From: Mucilaginibacter pankratovii
Lineage (GTDB): Bacteria; Bacteroidota; Bacteroidia; Sphingobacteriales; Sphingobacteriaceae
Assembly: GCF_014773265.1 (NCBI RefSeq)
Contig: NZ_JACWMY010000001.1
Span: 496,001-560,000 of the forward strand
Length of the DNA stretch: 64,000 nt
Reading direction: 5' to 3'
Shown: one piece after another, positions 26,970 to 34,956 of the stretch
Layout of the letters: each line of letters begins with the position of its first letter
Position numbering within the stretch: the stretch's first letter is position 1
The notes under the pieces: generated by a model
Told to the model about the DNA's origin: nothing
Database searches by the model: none
Seen by the model: the letters and a program-made list of their open reading frames with translations, nothing else
Made by a program: the position numbers and the translations under genes

Positions 26970-27187
26970 TAACCTTTCGTGCCTATGGTGGATACAAATT
27001 CGTATTCTCTAAAGTCGTCTTTGAACTCAGGTCCGACAATCTTGGCGGTGGTCAGGATGGCGTAGAGGTTAGCAAAATGGTTGCAAACCGCTTCGGGGCT
27101 AAAGTCCTCGTTAGGGTCGGTCAGCCGTATTTTTTGACCGTTTTCTGTATGGATAAAAACCCGTGGTAATAATTTTGTGGCTATCAT
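26969..27187 (-). CDS. PRTRC system protein C (ubiquitin-like candidate)
   Basis: The 72-residue protein has alternating short strands (LLPRVFIHT, QKIRLTDP), one helix (PEAVCNHFANLYAILTTAKI) and a tail ending GTKG. This size and strand-helix-strand order suit a beta-grasp fold, and the terminal glycine suits activation by an E1-like enzyme, which is encoded three genes away. The family is named PRTRC protein C. That it is the conjugated modifier is inference from fold pattern, C-terminus and gene order. It lies 11 bases after protein E and overlaps the F-like gene by TAATG. Confidence 0.85.
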   Translation of the reverse strand: MIATKLLPRVFIHTENGQKIRLTDPNEDFSPEAVCNHFANLYAILTTAKIVGPEFKDDFREYEFVSTIGTKG

Positions 27188-27198
27188 GGCTATGGGAA

Positions 27199-27789
27199 TT
27201 AGGCGTTAAAATTTATCAATGCTTTTTCATAGAGGTTGGCTTGTTGTTCCAAATACTGGCGTTTCTTCTTCAATTCATTCTCCTTGTTAGGGTGGTCTTC
27301 GATGGTTGGCAGGATGGTTAAAGCTTCGGAAAATTTCAACTTTTTAATCAGTTCGGTTACCTTCTCCATCGCTTCATCGTAGGCTTTTTTCTTATCCTCT
27401 TTGCTGATTTTAGGTTCAGGCAGTTCCACATCGTCGGTTTTTTTAGTAGCTGTTGCGGTGGTTTGCGTTTTTTCCTTGTTCTTCTTATCCTGCTCCAGTT
27501 TGGAGGCTGCTTTAGCTACCTCTACACTTTTCAAATGGGCTTCCATATTGGTTTGCAGTCCTGCGTTTTTTAAGGTCGGTTCGGTTACCTTGTCAAAAAA
27601 GCCCTCGTCTAAATCCTCGGCTGTGCCGGAAAGGGTAAGCGGTACAATAAGGTTTACTGCCTTATCCCCGCAGGTGGTATTGAATAACTGAGATACAATA
27701 AAATTGCCTTTATCATCTGTGGTGATGGCCAATTTCCAAACCCCTTGCAGGTTCAGGCTTGCTATATTTTGAAAAAAGTTCGTTGTCAT
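27199..27789 (-). CDS. PRTRC system protein E
   Basis: The 196-residue protein has an N-terminal beta-rich domain (MTTNFFQNIASLNLQGVWKL, then SQLFNTTCGDKAVNLIVPL) and a lysine/glutamate-rich linker (about 95-135). A helical C-terminus follows (KVTELIKKLKFSEALTIL). The N-terminus is characteristic of PRTRC protein E. The linker suggests a two-part scaffold. It lies 44 bases after the DUF932 gene and 11 before protein C. Biochemical role is unknown. It is soluble and has no catalytic motif that I can identify. Confidence 0.85.
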   Translation of the reverse strand: MTTNFFQNIASLNLQGVWKLAITTDDKGNFIVSQLFNTTCGDKAVNLIVPLTLSGTAEDLDEGFFDKVTEPTLKNAGLQTNMEAHLKSVEVAKAASKLEQDKKNKEKTQTTATATKKTDDVELPEPKISKEDKKKAYDEAMEKVTELIKKLKFSEALTILPTIEDHPNKENELKKKRQYLEQQANLYEKALINFNA

Positions 27790-27833
27790 GATTAATGATT
27801 TAATAAAGGGGGATTGCTCCCCCTTTTGGATGA

Positions 27834-28904
27834 TTAATTGAATTGCAGGAAACTTTCGTTAAGGTGTTTGGAGAAATCGAGGCACAGGTCAAAGGCAGTT
27901 TGCGCTCTTTGTTTGGCTGTTCCCTCGATGATGGATTTAAATTTGGCTTCACCGTCCCTGTAGTTTCGTACATTTTGAAAATAGCCAGTCACCGAATTAT
28001 AAGCACCGAACAAAGTCCCCGCAGTCGTTTCCATTTGCTGTGTCGGGCTGCTCATGGCATATTCGTAAACCTTGTCTACCATGTTGGTGTAGGCAGTTGA
28101 CAGTTCATCGGTTTTACCTGCCATCAGGTTGTTTAGTACCTCTTTATTTGGCACCATAGCAACTTGTATTAGTTTCTTCACCTCCTTATCAGTGATGCGG
28201 ACGGTTGACCAATGATTGAAGATTTCCTGCATTTCGCCAGCCATTGTGTTACTGATACCCATGAGTGTATGCGCCTGTTTCAATCGGTCGTTGGCAGATG
28301 CGGTATGACGGATTTTAATGCCGCCCGAATGGTTACGCATGGCAGCGTTAAGCGTGTTGTTACACACAATTCTTACGGGGGTAAAGGCTGCGGTTATGCT
28401 TCCAAAACCATCGTGGGAGGTAGTCAGAAAAAGATATTTTTCAATAAAATCGTCCTTGCCAACACGGATGTAGCCCGGTAGTTTGGCGGTAATAAATATG
28501 CGTTCGCCTTTACCCAATGCCCCTGCCGTTTCGTAAAGTATGCCCTCTCCCCCGCCGACGATGGCATCAAAAAACTCGAATGCGTTTACATTCTGTACGA
28601 CTTCATAATCTTTGCCCACTACCCCTAAAACCTGTTCGGTATCGGTGCGGATGGTTGCAAAGTAATTTGGTACTTCGATTTCTGGGATCAAAATATCCGT
28701 GTTGCGGTCGCCTGTATGATTTTCGGTATCATAGGTAAACAGGGGGCGTTTTTCTACATGGTAATCAAGTCCTGCGTATTTAATCGCCTGTGCGCTTGTG
28801 GGATATTGGTCTACGATTTTACCTAAACCGTGCCATGCTCTTTCCTTTACGCTAAAAAAGCTGAATTCGTTATTTGCTTCGTTGAAATTCAAGTTGTGTG
28901 CCAT
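27834..28904 (-). CDS. DUF932 phage/plasmid-like protein
   Basis: The 356-residue protein starts MAHNLNFNEANNEFSFFSV and contains WHGLGKIVDQYPTSAQAI. The central FTPVRIVCNNTLNAAM is a hallmark of DUF932 (TIGR03299 type), found on phages, plasmids and integrative elements beside PRTRC genes. The C-terminal part (TLFGAYNSVTGYFQNV) is complete. The molecular function is not established; a DNA-related role is often supposed. It lies 44 bases before protein E and 45 after the ssb gene, which fits one operon reading ssb, DUF932, E, C, F, B, ThiF. Confidence 0.88.
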   Translation of the reverse strand: MAHNLNFNEANNEFSFFSVKERAWHGLGKIVDQYPTSAQAIKYAGLDYHVEKRPLFTYDTENHTGDRNTDILIPEIEVPNYFATIRTDTEQVLGVVGKDYEVVQNVNAFEFFDAIVGGGEGILYETAGALGKGERIFITAKLPGYIRVGKDDFIEKYLFLTTSHDGFGSITAAFTPVRIVCNNTLNAAMRNHSGGIKIRHTASANDRLKQAHTLMGISNTMAGEMQEIFNHWSTVRITDKEVKKLIQVAMVPNKEVLNNLMAGKTDELSTAYTNMVDKVYEYAMSSPTQQMETTAGTLFGAYNSVTGYFQNVRNYRDGEAKFKSIIEGTAKQRAQTAFDLCLDFSKHLNESFLQFN

Positions 28905-28949
28905 GATGTTAAGATTTTGCTTTTGAATAAAAAATGAATGGGAATGGGA

Positions 28950-29341
28950 TTAAAATGGCAGGTCGTCGTCGTCTTGACCTGCACCTGCGGTTACCGTCTT
29001 TTTCTCCTTGCCTTCGGCAGGGTCTGCGCTTTTAGCCATCGGGCTGAATAGCTTAATGGTATCGCAAGTGCAAATCAGCCTCGACTGTAACCCTTTGGTT
29101 TGGCTTTGATAGGCTTGCGCTTCCACCCATCCCAAAATTTCAACTACTGCGCCTTTGCTGAGGTATTCGGCAAGTCCAGTATTGCGCCAGTAGGTGCAAT
29201 CAACGAATACGGCTTTTTCCTTTTTTTCGCCTGCTTTGTTTTTCCATTTTGGTTAATGGCTACGATAAAATTGATAAGGGATTTGTTTTCCGAAACCGTT
29301 TTTACTTCTGCGTTTCCTGTTAGTCTTCCTGTGAATAACAT
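28950..29341 (-). pseudogene. ssb: Single-stranded DNA-binding protein, single-base frameshift
   Basis: The N-terminal frame starts at ATG 29341 (MLFTGRLTGNAEVKTVSENK) and reads FIVAINQN. It then leaves the SSB pattern and stops near 29144. The next frame resumes WKNKAGEKKEK with VDCTYWRNTGLAEYL and runs to the acidic tail DDDDLPF at 28950. Adding one base near 29246 (AAT TGG instead of AATGG) restores a normal SSB of about 130 residues. The preserved C-terminal tip, which docks replication and repair partners, argues for recent damage or a sequence error. It is probably the first gene of the PRTRC operon and a cassette copy rather than the housekeeping ssb. Confidence 0.82.
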
Positions 29342-29808
29342 ACTTTTGATTTTTTAATGAATAAATTTTTGTTTATTGTTCTTCTTTCGCCCCGATGCCC
29401 TGATTGATTATTTTTAAAAGAAAAAGGGAAAAAAGAAAGCAATAGGAAGTGCCGGTAAACGAGGCAAAAGGAAACTGAATAATTGGAGGGGACCCTTTGG
29501 GGAGGCAGCCGTTTATGCGGTAGTCTTTTGTCAAACCAACCGTTATATCCGGCAAGATATTAGCTGCGCTTTTTACCCGTTTCGCCTAAAAATAAAATGG
29601 ATTAAATAAAAAAATGCCATTGGAGCCGCAGGCGATGAGTTGCCCAATCGGTGTAATGGTTCTCCTTTCACTCATGCCCATAGCGCTTTAGCAGCAGCCT
29701 ACACTTAATATGTTGGTAATTACTATAGGGCAATGGTGCTCATCTTTGTATTTTTACTTCGCTAATAATCCGGTTCACCCGGAATGCAGACCTAAAAACA
29801 AATATTAA
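29342..29808. other. Intergenic region between PRTRC operon and KAP gene
   Basis: No convincing gene is seen. It separates divergent transcription units and must hold both promoters. TCATCTTTG (29741-29749) is near the -7 consensus and could serve the KAP gene. An AT-rich tract of A and T runs at 29346-29450 lies before ssb. Confidence 0.4.
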
Positions 29809-32334
29809 ATGAGCTTCATAGCGGACATCAAAAAGCGACTCCCGGCTGTACTTTGGATTTCGTGTTGTATTGGTTTTTTACTCTTCTTTATCGGTCCCAT
29901 TAACGAGTTACTAAATAAACTGGTAGTCAAGCCTTTAATTTCAGCATTCTCTAATTCGATCCTGAATGAGTTGGTCTTGTTGGTGCTTGCGGTGTTGGCT
30001 GGTGCCTGGCTATACTTGTTTGGTGACAAAGGATATCTGCGGCGGATAGCGATTTTCACTGCATTTTTTTATGTATTGCAGCTAAATCAGCCACTATGGG
30101 ACTTTGGACATATGCGCCTAATCCCGGGAATGCGTGAGTGGGATCTTATTGTTGCTGCATTAATCATTCCTGCAGTCTTTACTTTTATCCCAGTAAGGAG
30201 GATTGAGATTGCCGGGGTTAACAACAACGGCTTTATTGAAGATTTGGCTATAGTTTCTGCTGATGAGGATAGCTTTAACAGAAAGGAAGTTGCACGGGAA
30301 ATTGCAGTAAGAATTGGCAGGACCGCCAATAGCAAATCATTTGCTATCGGCATTCTGGGAGAGTACGGCAGTGGGAAAACATCTTTTATCAATTTGATCA
30401 AGAGTTACGTTGATCAAAAAAAATCAGAGATCGTAGATTTCAATCCATGGAGCGCTGAAGGAACGCCAAATATTCAAAAAGACTTTTTTGACCTCTTGGC
30501 CAGCAGGTTGTATACACTTAACCCACAGGTTGCTGGATTAGTCCTTGAATATTCCCGGAAACTTAGCCGTGTAGACAGTTCGGCAGAGAAGCTCGTTCGT
30601 CAGATCGGTTTTGCCGGCCGGTTGTTCAGTATTGGGAATTATATTGATGACTATGAGCGGATTAATCAGTTATTGGAAAAATCCGGTAAAAAAATAATCG
30701 TAACGATAGACGATCTTGACAGGCTTTACAAGGATGAAGTCATGGAAGTGATGCGGTTGATTCGGAACACAGCGAACTTTACCAATATTTTTTATCTCGT
30801 TGCCTACGAAAGGAGTTATATCCAGGAGTCTATCAAATCTATGAACGCTAATGTCTCCAGCAGCTACCTGGACAAGATAATCCAGCTGGAGATCCCTTTA
30901 CCCAAAAGAGAAAATGAAGACCTGCTTCGGGTACTGGAAAATCTACTGGAAAGTTTTATCACTTCCGATCATATGGAAGCGTACCGGAGCCATATCCTCG
31001 AAACAGGATTTCGCAATCAATTTAATTTTGCGTTTGAAACGATTTTCCGGCAAACTAGAGATGTCATTAAATTCATCAATAATTTTAAGATCGCCTACCA
31101 GTTTTTAGGGAAAGAGGTCATGTTTGAGAGCCTTTTTGTTTTGGAACTGCTCAAATTCCGATTTCCATTAATTTATGACAGGCTATTTGAACGGCGAAAC
31201 GATTTTATCAGGGATAAGCCATCCAGGTCATCGCACGAAGAATATTATGAATTGAGGACTTACCTGGTGGAAAAAGAGGAACTGCCGATAATTGGCCGTA
31301 CGCTGCGGGAAGAGCAACAATACACAGAAAGCGAGATTACCCTGATTTGCGGCCTTCTGAATAACCTGTTTTTCAAATTCAACCGCTCAGCTAAGGCAAA
31401 AAATGCGATCATTTACCCCATGTTTTTTGAACGTTATTTCCGCTATAGATTAAGTAACCGGGACATATCTGAAAAACTATTCCAGGATGCATGGCAGCGC
31501 GGCATTTTGGGCGTAAAAAATTTGGTGGATCAATGTGCGGAGGATAGGCTGCTCAATGAACTTTCCACGCGAATTTTTCAGGAAAAACCGAAAACAAGGA
31601 TAGATTTTGAACTGAAGGTGTCATCCCTTTTTTACCTGGGAACCAGGTACGTGAGAGAAAAAGGGCGTCGCTCCTTCGATTACGATGCGTTTACCGATCT
31701 GCTTTATAATTATGATCACCGGATTGAAAAACAATATTATAAGAAAGATGAAAGCGCCTATCGTCTTTTTGTAGAAAGCTTATTTGCAGGCGCAGAAAGT
31801 CCGTATGTATTTCCTGCCGAAGTTATTTACCACATTAAACACGATCAAAAAGAAATAGGTGTTCCGACCACGGCCCTGATAGACTTTCAGACCCACTACT
31901 TCAAGGCGCATATCGCTGAAAAGGGCTTAAGCAGGGATGGCACATGGATGTTTTGGGGTATACGGCATGATTACACGGAACCCGCACCGGGAAAGCCGGG
32001 ATATGTGACGAAACATTTCCAATTTGAGCCGCCGGTTATTCCGGTCGTTAAAGCTGCCCTGGCGGAGCAGGACCCGTTCCAATTTCTAAAGTTTGGTATT
32101 AAATACGATATGCGCGAAAAAGAATTAGTCGCCATTCATCCGGAATTGCTGACAATATTTACTACGCCAGATGAATACAAGGAAATTATTACCGCAAACA
32201 CAAAGGTTGAGCCAGCAATAAAAGCTGATTTCCTGGCATTTTTCGAGGCGTGTAAAGAAAAGGGATTCAACAATTGGGCGGAGTATGAATTCAAAACGGC
32301 TTTAAAACCCGAGCGGAATGAGGACGATGATTGA
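29809..32334 (+). CDS. Membrane-anchored KAP-family P-loop NTPase
   Basis: The 841-residue protein begins with about four hydrophobic helices (12-30, 51-70, 79-92, 112-128). A KAP NTPase domain follows: Walker A GEYGSGKTS (184-192), the KAP signature FNPWS (211-215), and Walker B IIVTIDDLDRL (296-306). The roughly 450-residue C-terminal region is not recognised. KAP ATPases with inserted membrane helices include eukaryotic Kidins220 and the phage-exclusion protein PifA. It would work at the inner membrane with its NTPase in the cytoplasm. It is divergent from the PRTRC operon in an accessory segment, so a defence or element-maintenance role is plausible but unproven. Confidence 0.85.
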   Translation: MSFIADIKKRLPAVLWISCCIGFLLFFIGPINELLNKLVVKPLISAFSNSILNELVLLVLAVLAGAWLYLFGDKGYLRRIAIFTAFFYVLQLNQPLWDFGHMRLIPGMREWDLIVAALIIPAVFTFIPVRRIEIAGVNNNGFIEDLAIVSADEDSFNRKEVAREIAVRIGRTANSKSFAIGILGEYGSGKTSFINLIKSYVDQKKSEIVDFNPWSAEGTPNIQKDFFDLLASRLYTLNPQVAGLVLEYSRKLSRVDSSAEKLVRQIGFAGRLFSIGNYIDDYERINQLLEKSGKKIIVTIDDLDRLYKDEVMEVMRLIRNTANFTNIFYLVAYERSYIQESIKSMNANVSSSYLDKIIQLEIPLPKRENEDLLRVLENLLESFITSDHMEAYRSHILETGFRNQFNFAFETIFRQTRDVIKFINNFKIAYQFLGKEVMFESLFVLELLKFRFPLIYDRLFERRNDFIRDKPSRSSHEEYYELRTYLVEKEELPIIGRTLREEQQYTESEITLICGLLNNLFFKFNRSAKAKNAIIYPMFFERYFRYRLSNRDISEKLFQDAWQRGILGVKNLVDQCAEDRLLNELSTRIFQEKPKTRIDFELKVSSLFYLGTRYVREKGRRSFDYDAFTDLLYNYDHRIEKQYYKKDESAYRLFVESLFAGAESPYVFPAEVIYHIKHDQKEIGVPTTALIDFQTHYFKAHIAEKGLSRDGTWMFWGIRHDYTEPAPGKPGYVTKHFQFEPPVIPVVKAALAEQDPFQFLKFGIKYDMREKELVAIHPELLTIFTTPDEYKEIITANTKVEPAIKADFLAFFEACKEKGFNNWAEYEFKTALKPERNEDDD

Positions 32335-32389
32335 GTTTAATACGGAGTGTATTAGATTAGATTTCGATATCTGTAAAGCCCTTAGATGG

Positions 32390-32512
32390 TGTTTCGAAAG
32401 TTAGTTTTTCGCATCACGGGATAGAAGCGGCATCCTGCGTGGCCGATACAGCGTATGAGCCTGGCCCGAAGGGAGTCTTTTTGTCATTACGTGCGCGACG
32501 GGCCCGGCATCT
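32390..32512. other. Intergenic element between convergent genes
   Basis: The stretch contains CGGGATAGAAGCGGCATCC, then GAGCCTGGCCCGAAGGG, then GTCATTACGTGCGCGACGGG. It resembles interspersed intergenic elements I recall from Sphingobacteriaceae and other Bacteroidota genomes (GATAGAAGCGGCATCC and GTCATTGCGAG types). It lies between the KAP gene and the convergent response-regulator gene and probably acts in transcript ending. Identity as a named RNA family cannot be tested here. Confidence 0.35.
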
Positions 32513-33238
32513 TTAATGACCCGTGTTAAGATTTCCGTCTATATATTTTTTGACGAAATCATTTCGGTAAATTTCGCCAAGCGGGATTTCCGTTTCTCCG
32601 ATATATACAGCATGGCTATCAAATGAAGTAACCCGTTCCATATTTACCAAAAACGACTTGCTAACTCTAAAAAATAAACTTTGCGGTATTTTTTGATGGA
32701 TGGTTCTAAGATTCATAGCAGTAATCAATTTTTGATTTTGCGTGTAGATGACCACATAATCTTTCAGTCCTTCAATGTAAAGGATATCCGTAAAATTAAG
32801 CTTGTAGGTCTTGCGTTCCGATTTAATAAAGAAGTATTCGTTCGTGTTATTCTCTACTATATCTTTTGAGGTATCATCAGCCAACATCTTACAGTACAAT
32901 TCCGCTTTACGGATCGCTTTCTCCAGGCGAGCCTTATCAATGGGTTTCAATAAATAGTCGATCGCTTCAAGTTCGTAACTTCTCAGCGCATACTGGGGAA
33001 AGGCCGTTGTAAAAATGGTGAGGGATTTTCCGGGAAGGCTGGCTGCGAAATCAACACCGCTAAGTCCCGGCATCTCAATATCCAGAAAAAGGAGGTCGAC
33101 TTTGTTTGCATGCACGTATTCCATCGCTGCAAATGCATTGGAAAATTTCTTTAACACCTCAACTGATGAAACCTCTTTGATCAGGGTTTCCATTTCGTTC
33201 CTGGCCAACGGTTCGTCATCTATAATGATACAGTTCAT
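32513..33238 (-). CDS. LytTR-family response regulator
   Basis: The 241-residue protein has a receiver domain (1-120) with acidic pocket IIIDDEP (4-10), phospho-acceptor Asp53 in FLDIEMPG and Lys in LLKPI. The C-terminal LytTR DNA-binding domain (about 137-236) includes YFFIKSERKTYKL, DILYIEGLKDYVVIYT and FFRVSKSFLVNM. Phosphorylation by the partner histidine kinase would drive binding to direct repeats. Its ATG overlaps the kinase stop (ATGA). Four regularly spaced half-sites lie at 34361-34442 in front of the kinase gene and the divergent efflux operon, and are its likely targets. Confidence 0.92.
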   Translation of the reverse strand: MNCIIIDDEPLARNEMETLIKEVSSVEVLKKFSNAFAAMEYVHANKVDLLFLDIEMPGLSGVDFAASLPGKSLTIFTTAFPQYALRSYELEAIDYLLKPIDKARLEKAIRKAELYCKMLADDTSKDIVENNTNEYFFIKSERKTYKLNFTDILYIEGLKDYVVIYTQNQKLITAMNLRTIHQKIPQSLFFRVSKSFLVNMERVTSFDSHAVYIGETEIPLGEIYRNDFVKKYIDGNLNTGH

Positions 33239-34305
33239 AAGGGTATCGTTAAATCTACAAAATATGCTTCATTCGTTGAAGAGGTCTTCAGCCTAAAATT
33301 TTCCTGATATAAAAGCTCCAGCCGTCTTTTAATGTTGGGCAATCCAAGCCCGCTATTTTGACGATCGCCCTTCCAAATATCCGCCGCCCTGGAATTGACA
33401 CACCTGAAATTAAGATTTTCCGCGCTAACCGAGATATCTAAACGAATATATTCCGGCTTTTCTGCTATATCCACACTGTATTTAATGGCATTTTCCAGGA
33501 ATGTCGTAAATAGGTTGGGCGGCAGAAAAATTGTTTTCAGGCGCTCCGGGTGGATGGCAACTTCAATAGTAATAGTCAACTTATCCCGTCGGATATTTTC
33601 CAATTCTGCCAGATTAGAAAGAAAGTCAAGTTCTGATTTCAGCGATGTTTTTTGGTCTCCGTTTTCATAAAGCTGGTATCGCAGGAATTCGGATAGTTTC
33701 ATAATGACCATAGTGGCTTTTTCCGGATCAATACGGATCAGGGCCTTGACGTTATTCAACATGTTAAACAAGAAATGCGGATTGATTTGGTTTTTCAGTT
33801 CATTAAGCTCCATGCTCAAAGTCAGGTTCTTCAATTCTGTCATCCGCTTATGATCTTTAATCCATCTGACAAAAAGTTTCATACTGGTCGTCACTAAAAT
33901 AATGGCCGCAGATACAAGTGTACCGGAATAAAATCCCATATCATCTTTGTTATTAGCTGCTACTACAGGATCACCAAAGAATTTATTCATCACCAAGGAA
34001 ATAAAGCCCAGTCCGGTAATCACCATGACGATCAGTAATAACAAATACAGCACGTACTTAGCCTTAAAAAAGAATTTGGGAATAAGCACATACATATTGA
34101 TGTAAAACATGGCCAGAAAACCCAGGTAAACAGACATCATCCTGCCGTACCTGGCCAGTCCACTATAATCATTCAATCTTTTTGAACCCAATACAAAAAG
34201 CAAAAGCCCGATGATAAATACGGTATGCCTGACAAGGCGATAGCGCTTATCGATCAGCAGATAAATGACCTGCTCATTATTTGATGTTTCAGCGTATTCC
34301 TTCAT
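33235..34305 (-). CDS. LytS/YehU-type sensor histidine kinase
   Basis: The 356-residue membrane kinase has four hydrophobic helices (about 28-41, 60-76, 84-105, 127-146). A His_kinase domain with phospho-acceptor His177 in NQINPHFLFNMLNN follows, then an ATPase region (PPNLFTTFLENAIKYS as N box, NSGLGLPNIKRRLELLY as G box). It has no separate periplasmic sensor domain, so the membrane region probably senses the signal. It forms an operon with the LytTR regulator and is divergent from the efflux operon starting at 34495. Confidence 0.92.
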   Translation of the reverse strand: MKEYAETSNNEQVIYLLIDKRYRLVRHTVFIIGLLLFVLGSKRLNDYSGLARYGRMMSVYLGFLAMFYINMYVLIPKFFFKAKYVLYLLLLIVMVITGLGFISLVMNKFFGDPVVAANNKDDMGFYSGTLVSAAIILVTTSMKLFVRWIKDHKRMTELKNLTLSMELNELKNQINPHFLFNMLNNVKALIRIDPEKATMVIMKLSEFLRYQLYENGDQKTSLKSELDFLSNLAELENIRRDKLTITIEVAIHPERLKTIFLPPNLFTTFLENAIKYSVDIAEKPEYIRLDISVSAENLNFRCVNSRAADIWKGDRQNSGLGLPNIKRRLELLYQENFRLKTSSTNEAYFVDLTIPL

Positions 34306-34360
34306 GTATAATATTATTTGAATTCAAAATTAGGCTATTGCAGTTTATGTATCTCCGGAA

Positions 34361-34442
34361 TTTATACCAATGGGCTCCTTTTTTATACCAAAATTTCTGA
34401 AATACTGGCGTCTTGTATAAAAAACAGGGGGTTTAGTATAAA
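34361..34442. promoter_or_regulatory. Four LytTR-type half-sites with 21-bp periodicity
   Basis: Two direct copies of TTTATACCAA start at 34361 and 34382, 21 bases apart. Two copies in the opposite orientation have cores GTATAAA at 34415-34421 and 34436-34442, again exactly 21 bases apart. Read on the minus strand they are TTTATACAAG and TTTATACTAA. LytTR proteins typically bind two direct repeats of 9-10 bases spaced two helical turns apart. One pair would therefore face each of the divergent promoters, for the kinase/regulator genes and the efflux operon. Confidence 0.75.
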
Positions 34443-34494
34443 AACCAAATTCTGCGTGGCTAATGTGCTTTTCTTTGGGCTAAACGGATATGAA

Positions 34495-34956
34495 ATGAAT
34501 CGGGAAATAGTTCAAATATTAACAGAAAAACTGTCATCCTTACCGGGCCTGGACGCAGAACAATCTTGCGGTCAATTTACGGAATTGGCCTATTTGTGCC
34601 ACTTCACGCAATGTTATCGTCCGGCTATGCGTATCGCTGACTGGCACCGTCACCCCATTTATATTATGGAAGATGCGGGTGTTAAAACGGGGATTGCCTT
34701 TTGTGATCTGCAGTTGCCATCGCGTTTCAGCACCTGCCCGGCAACTAAGGACCAGAACTTCCCTGTTATGGCTGAAGGTACCAATATCTCTGAACTTTGG
34801 CTGGTATTTGTCGCGAATGGCTTGACGAGCCGTTCCCCTTTCTTCAAGGAACTCATCGACAGCTATGATCTGTCCGCCCTATTTGACAAAATATTCCTCT
34901 TCGACTTTTTTCAATCAGCAATCCATATTATCAAATCACATGAAAATCAAGATTAA
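34495..34956 (+). CDS. Uncharacterised soluble protein before RND efflux operon
   Basis: From ATG 34495 the product is 153 residues. A longer frame reaches back to 34318 but would run through the regulatory repeats. It has no signal peptide or membrane helix, several cysteines and histidines (LCHFTQCYRP, DWHRHPIYI, STCPATK) and a hydrophobic C-terminus. I recognise no family. It overlaps the next gene by 17 bases, so it is the first gene of the efflux operon and may be a cytoplasmic sensor or accessory. Coding is supported by good codon periodicity and by the overlap. Confidence 0.55.
   Translation: MNREIVQILTEKLSSLPGLDAEQSCGQFTELAYLCHFTQCYRPAMRIADWHRHPIYIMEDAGVKTGIAFCDLQLPSRFSTCPATKDQNFPVMAEGTNISELWLVFVANGLTSRSPFFKELIDSYDLSALFDKIFLFDFFQSAIHIIKSHENQD

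Noticed and set aside
29373..29555. 60-codon minus-strand frame upstream of ssb
   Set aside because: Lies in the likely promoter region, with low-complexity text and no partner.
34318..34494. N-terminal extension of the first efflux-operon gene
   Set aside because: It would be translated from the four regulatory half-sites; ATG 34495 is preferred.
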